Shown here in pieces: positions 63,433 through 64,000 of a stretch of DNA of 64,000 bases (the stretch's first letter is position 1; every line of letters begins with the position of its first letter). Source of the stretch: Thermodesulfobacteriota bacterium (lineage in GTDB: Bacteria; Desulfobacterota_D; UBA1144; Nemesobacterales; UBA2774). The stretch is taken from assembly GCA_021604765.1 (NCBI GenBank), contig BQJP01000002.1, positions 62,001 to 126,000 on the forward strand. Direction: 5' to 3'. Below the pieces are notes generated by a model. That model did no database searches. It saw only the letters and a program-made list of their open reading frames with translations, and was not told where the DNA came from. Made by a program: the position numbers and the translations under genes.

Positions 63433-64000
63433 ATGAAAATTCTTCTTATAATCCTGATCCTTGCTTCTATTTGGCTACCAGTTTCTCTGGTCAATTCTCA
63501 AGAACAGTCTCCCGAGACATATAACACTGGAAATACAACTAAGACTTCATCTGAAGATGATCATAGAAGCCATCCTGTAATTGAAAAAGCTGTGTCTACT
63601 CCTAAGGGCATTTATAACTTTTTCAGATCCCATTACGATGGCGGGCTTGTTTTCGAGACTAAGAACGGAAATTTTAGACTCAGGTATAGAACTCTTATTC
63701 AGTATCAATTTTCTGCTACAAACAATGATAATAATAGTGGTACGGATACAGAGTTATTTTTTAGAAGAATCAGACTGAATTTCCAAGGCCATGCTTTTAG
63801 ACCATGGCTGCATTATAGATTACAGTTCAGTAGAGACAATGTTAGACTTGGCCAAGTTACTGATGGTAGTGGTGTAGATATTAATGATTTCTATATTGAT
63901 GCTGTTCGTTTTATTAAGATCTTCCCAAGGGTCGGAAAGTTTAATGTCCCCTTTAACAGAGAACAGTTAAATCCGGGTTCAGCCCTACTACTAGTTGAGC
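63433..64000 (+). CDS. Second phosphate-type porin (C-terminus off the window)
   Basis: The frame from the ATG at 63433 stays open to the end (189 residues). Signal peptide about 1-22 (ending NS-QEQ), a polar linker without the coiled coil of its neighbour, then the same porin start: GLVFETKNGNFRLRYRTLIQYQ, then GHAFRPWLHYRLQF and PRVGKFNVPFNREQLN. A paralogue of the porin at 61782. No clear Pho-like array in the 130 bases upstream. Confidence 0.9.
   Translation, partial: MKILLIILILASIWLPVSLVNSQEQSPETYNTGNTTKTSSEDDHRSHPVIEKAVSTPKGIYNFFRSHYDGGLVFETKNGNFRLRYRTLIQYQFSATNNDNNSGTDTELFFRRIRLNFQGHAFRPWLHYRLQFSRDNVRLGQVTDGSGVDINDFYIDAVRFIKIFPRVGKFNVPFNREQLNPGSALLLVE

Overview
The window looks like a chromosomal segment of an AT-rich, Gram-negative bacterium. 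It carries outer-membrane porins, lipoproteins, a periplasmic lytic transglycosylase, type II secretion genes gspL-gspM-gspN and the replication origin genes dnaA-dnaN. The mix of deltaproteobacteria-like features (NtrC-type two-component control, GspN, fused IcmF mutase, IPTL-CTERM-like protein) suggests a deltaproteobacterial or Dadabacteria-like lineage. That placement is a guess from gene style, not from a marker search.

Region 1 (1-13.6 kb) is a block of small envelope and stress proteins: DUF892/YciF-like (twice), DUF3309, CsbD, DUF1328, DUF883/YqjD-like, a lipoprotein, dodecin, two MscS channels, an endonuclease/exonuclease/phosphatase protein and a Cys-rich secreted protein. In its middle sits a histidine kinase with an NtrC-type sigma54 activator. 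Five sequences fitting TGG[CT]A[CT]-N5-TTGCA, the -24/-12 sigma54 signature, lie in front of these operons, including the kinase operon. A sixth precedes an orphan 77-residue gene at 30.9 kb. This is the most interesting structure in the window: a candidate self-contained sigma54 envelope-stress regulon.

Region 2 (13.6-26.2 kb) has a decayed serine recombinase running into a tRNA-Gln gene, then queF, a lone OppC-type permease, a lytic transglycosylase, hisH-hisB, ybeY, a thiL-CNNM-CNNM operon, an ArsC/Spx-like protein and a secreted beta-helix protein.

Region 3 (26.2-46.9 kb) is mixed accessory and metabolic DNA: YifB/ComM, secreted Cys-rich and beta-propeller proteins, a Tat-exported MBL-fold protein with a COG0523 GTPase, an ECF sigma/anti-sigma pair, a TetR-controlled nitroreductase operon with matching operators, a second TetR regulator with palindromes shared with the promoter of icmF, a DsbA-like isomerase, ferritin and a UMF1-type transporter.

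Region 4 (47-64 kb) is core: oriC/dnaA/dnaN with DnaA boxes on both sides of dnaA, comF, gspL-M-N, a cupin, a bifunctional nuclease, PEP carboxylase, pheA, then phoR-phoB divergent from two tandem phosphate-type porins with an 11-bp-periodic Pho-box-like array between them. The second porin runs off the window.
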